Positions 23,276 through 25,065 of a stretch of DNA of 25,065 nucleotides are shown piece by piece (within the stretch, counting starts at the first letter, position 1; every line of letters starts with the position of its first letter). The position numbers were made by a program, and so were the translations under genes. Source of the stretch: Sphingobacterium sp. UBA5670 (GTDB taxonomy: Bacteria > Bacteroidota > Bacteroidia > Sphingobacteriales > Sphingobacteriaceae); assembly GCF_002420705.1 (NCBI RefSeq), contig NZ_DIIM01000026.1, positions 1-25,065 of the forward strand. Direction: 5' to 3'. The notes under the pieces are model-generated. The model saw nothing but the letters and a program-made list of their open reading frames with translations. It ran no database searches and was not told where the DNA came from.

Positions 23276-25065
23276 ATGCTTAACACAAAATTCTTGTTGA
23301 CGACATCCGTTATGCTAAGTACGTTAACTTGTCTAGCCCAAAAGAAAGTACTATCTGGTACTGTGAAAGATGCAAATACTGGTGAGACATTGATCGGTGC
23401 AGTCGTTACAGAACAGGGTACGGAGCGGGCAACATCAACAAACAATTATGGTTTCTATTCCCTATTACTTGAAAAGGGCGAACGGATTGTGACCTTCAGT
23501 TATGTGGGATACGGGACTCAGACCAAAACAATCTCATTCATGGAATCGGCAAAGTATGATGTCGAACTTGTACCTAACCAGAAAGCGTTGGAAGAGGTTG
23601 TTGTTTCTGGCGTTCGGAAAAATCAGCATGTGCGCAGTCCACAGATGGGATCATTTAAATTCAGCATGGAGGAGATAAAAAATGTACCCGTACTATTTGG
23701 CGAGAAAGATTTACTCAAGACAATACAGCTTCTGCCCGGTGTACAAAGCGGAGGCGAAGGAAGCACAAATTTTTTTGTTCGCGGCGGAGGCGGAGACCAG
23801 AATCTGATTTTGCTGGATGAAGCTATCGTCTATAATGCGTCCCATCTTTTAGGTTTTTTTTCAACGTTCAATTCTGATGCCGTTAAGGACGTACAGCTTT
23901 ACAAAGGTGGTATCCCAAGCCAATATGGCGGACGAATATCTTCTGTTCTGGATATTGCCATGGTGGATGGAAATCATAAAGAATTTTCTGCTGAAGGGGG
24001 TGTTGGGCTCATTGCATCACGCTTAAAAGTATCTGCACCCCTACCCAATGATCGTGGGGCGGTCATGCTCAGTGGCCGACGCACTTATGCAGATCTGTTT
24101 TTAAAACTTTCAAATGATCCAGACGTCAAAAATAGCAAATTATACTTTTATGATCTAAATGCCAAGGTGAACTATAAGATTGATGAACGCAATAAGATCT
24201 TCCTATCTGGTTATTTCGGAAAGGATGAGTTAGGGTTTTCCAATAAATTTGGTTTTAACTGGGGAAATAAAACAGCTACTGTACGTTGGAATCACATCGT
24301 CAATGATCGATTGTTTAGCAATACCTCCTTAATCTACAGTGATTTTAATTACAATGTTGGTGTCAATGGCAATAGCGGCAATTTTGATATCGCTTCCAAA
24401 ATTGAAAATTGGAACCTCAAACAAGACTTTTCTTATTATCCATCCAATAGATCCACAATCCGCTTCGGCCTAAATGTTTTAAACCAATCTATTCGGCCTG
24501 CCAGCTTAGATGCTGAAGAAGACGCTAACGTCAATTCGATTCGCATTGAAAAGCGTAAAGGATGGGATTTAAGCGCTTATTTTTCCCATGAATGGAAAGC
24601 TACAGAGCGCCTTTCCTTACTTTATGGTCTGCGCCTTTCTGATTTTATGGTCATGGGACCGGGTACGTTCTATCGTTTTGATGGGGATAGAGATGTGATT
24701 GGCGAGCAATATTTTGGAAATGGAAGCGTAGCCAAATATTACATCAATCTTGAACCCAGGCTATCTGCAAGTTTACTTTTAAATAATCTGGGCAGTATCA
24801 AACTTTCCTATAATCGGATGGCGCAGAATCTCCATCAATTGACCAATTCCACTTCAGCACTTCCTACCGATCAGTATGTTCTGAGTAGTTTGAATATCAA
24901 GCCGCAGCTCGCTGATCAGATTGCCTTAGGATACTTTCGAAACTTTAATGGTACAGCGTATGAATTTTCAGTCGAGTCGTATTATAAGGCTATGGCCAAT
25001 CAGATTGACTTTCGCACAGGCGCAGATCTGCAGGCTAACGAATTGCTTGAAGGCGAACTTCTTTT
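23276..25065 (+). CDS. TonB-dependent outer-membrane receptor, N-terminal part (runs off window)
   Basis: The ATG at 23276 opens a frame that stays open to the window end (596 complete codons seen). A signal peptide (1-22, 'LLTTSVMLSTLTCLAQ') is followed by a carboxypeptidase-regulatory-like domain (about 25-105: 'LSGTVKDANTGETLIGAVVTEQGT' and 'TNNYGFYSLLL'). The TonB plug follows (about 110-235: 'LEEVVVSG', 'KTIQLLPGVQSGGEGSTNFFVRGGGGDQNLILLDEAIVYN', 'LYKGGIPSQYGGRISSVLDI'). Alternating beta-barrel strands then run to the edge. It would take up a ligand across the outer membrane using TonB energy. It is not obviously a SusC, since no SusD partner is in view. A preceding MarR-like gene may control it. 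Confidence 0.92.
   Translation, partial: MLNTKFLLTTSVMLSTLTCLAQKKVLSGTVKDANTGETLIGAVVTEQGTERATSTNNYGFYSLLLEKGERIVTFSYVGYGTQTKTISFMESAKYDVELVPNQKALEEVVVSGVRKNQHVRSPQMGSFKFSMEEIKNVPVLFGEKDLLKTIQLLPGVQSGGEGSTNFFVRGGGGDQNLILLDEAIVYNASHLLGFFSTFNSDAVKDVQLYKGGIPSQYGGRISSVLDIAMVDGNHKEFSAEGGVGLIASRLKVSAPLPNDRGAVMLSGRRTYADLFLKLSNDPDVKNSKLYFYDLNAKVNYKIDERNKIFLSGYFGKDELGFSNKFGFNWGNKTATVRWNHIVNDRLFSNTSLIYSDFNYNVGVNGNSGNFDIASKIENWNLKQDFSYYPSNRSTIRFGLNVLNQSIRPASLDAEEDANVNSIRIEKRKGWDLSAYFSHEWKATERLSLLYGLRLSDFMVMGPGTFYRFDGDRDVIGEQYFGNGSVAKYYINLEPRLSASLLLNNLGSIKLSYNRMAQNLHQLTNSTSALPTDQYVLSSLNIKPQLADQIALGYFRNFNGTAYEFSVESYYKAMANQIDFRTGADLQANELLEGELL

Overview
The window looks like a chromosomal segment of a Bacteroidota species, most likely a Sphingobacteriaceae member of the Sphingobacterium/Pedobacter type. 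The evidence is a low GC content, a TonB-dependent receptor with an N-terminal carboxypeptidase-regulatory-like domain, DUF1080 and DKNYY lipoproteins, a TlpA-type thioredoxin protein, and promoter boxes of the Bacteroidota form TAnnTTTG. The genus is an inference from gene content.

Layout. At 1-3.5 kb is a minus-strand block: the N-terminus of an ArsR regulator (cut by the window edge) with a perfect 20-bp palindrome at its promoter, a DKNYY lipoprotein, an NTF2-like protein, and an apparent operon of a 67-residue ArsR-C-terminus-like protein, a VOC protein and a DUF1080 lipoprotein. At 3.7-5.7 kb is a large membrane protein of the so-called Gcr recombinase family. At 5.8-9 kb are a small acidic protein, a diacylglycerol/lipid kinase divergent from surE, and an aldo/keto reductase closed by a clear terminator. 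At 9.06-10.47 kb a 58-residue two-helix membrane protein (missed by a 60-aa cutoff) is followed by a GAF-type histidine kinase.

At 10.9-15.1 kb a fatty-acid desaturase and a TlpA-like protein sit among small unknown genes and gene relics. At 15.4-17.8 kb are an AraC regulator, a flavodoxin-fold NAD(P)H oxidoreductase and a NarL-type response regulator. At 17.8-20 kb is a 732-residue protein I do not recognise by name. At 20.3-23.05 kb are a DUF892 ferritin-like protein, a CinA-domain protein, a KilA-N pseudogene and a MarR-like regulator. From 23.28 kb a TonB-dependent receptor runs off the window.

I did not find a coherent novel defence, secretion or mobile system. What stands out is finer structure. 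Four decayed genes or gene pieces lie within about 11 kb: a CinA 3' half, a KilA-N gene, an acyltransferase-3 C-terminus, and an 81-bp island copied from the 732-aa gene. A perfect 20-bp inverted repeat has its 3' arm covering the start codon of the NAD(P)H oxidoreductase. Two overlapping inverted repeats frame a promoter box of the TonB receptor. No tRNA, rRNA, CRISPR array, intact insertion sequence or replication origin was seen.
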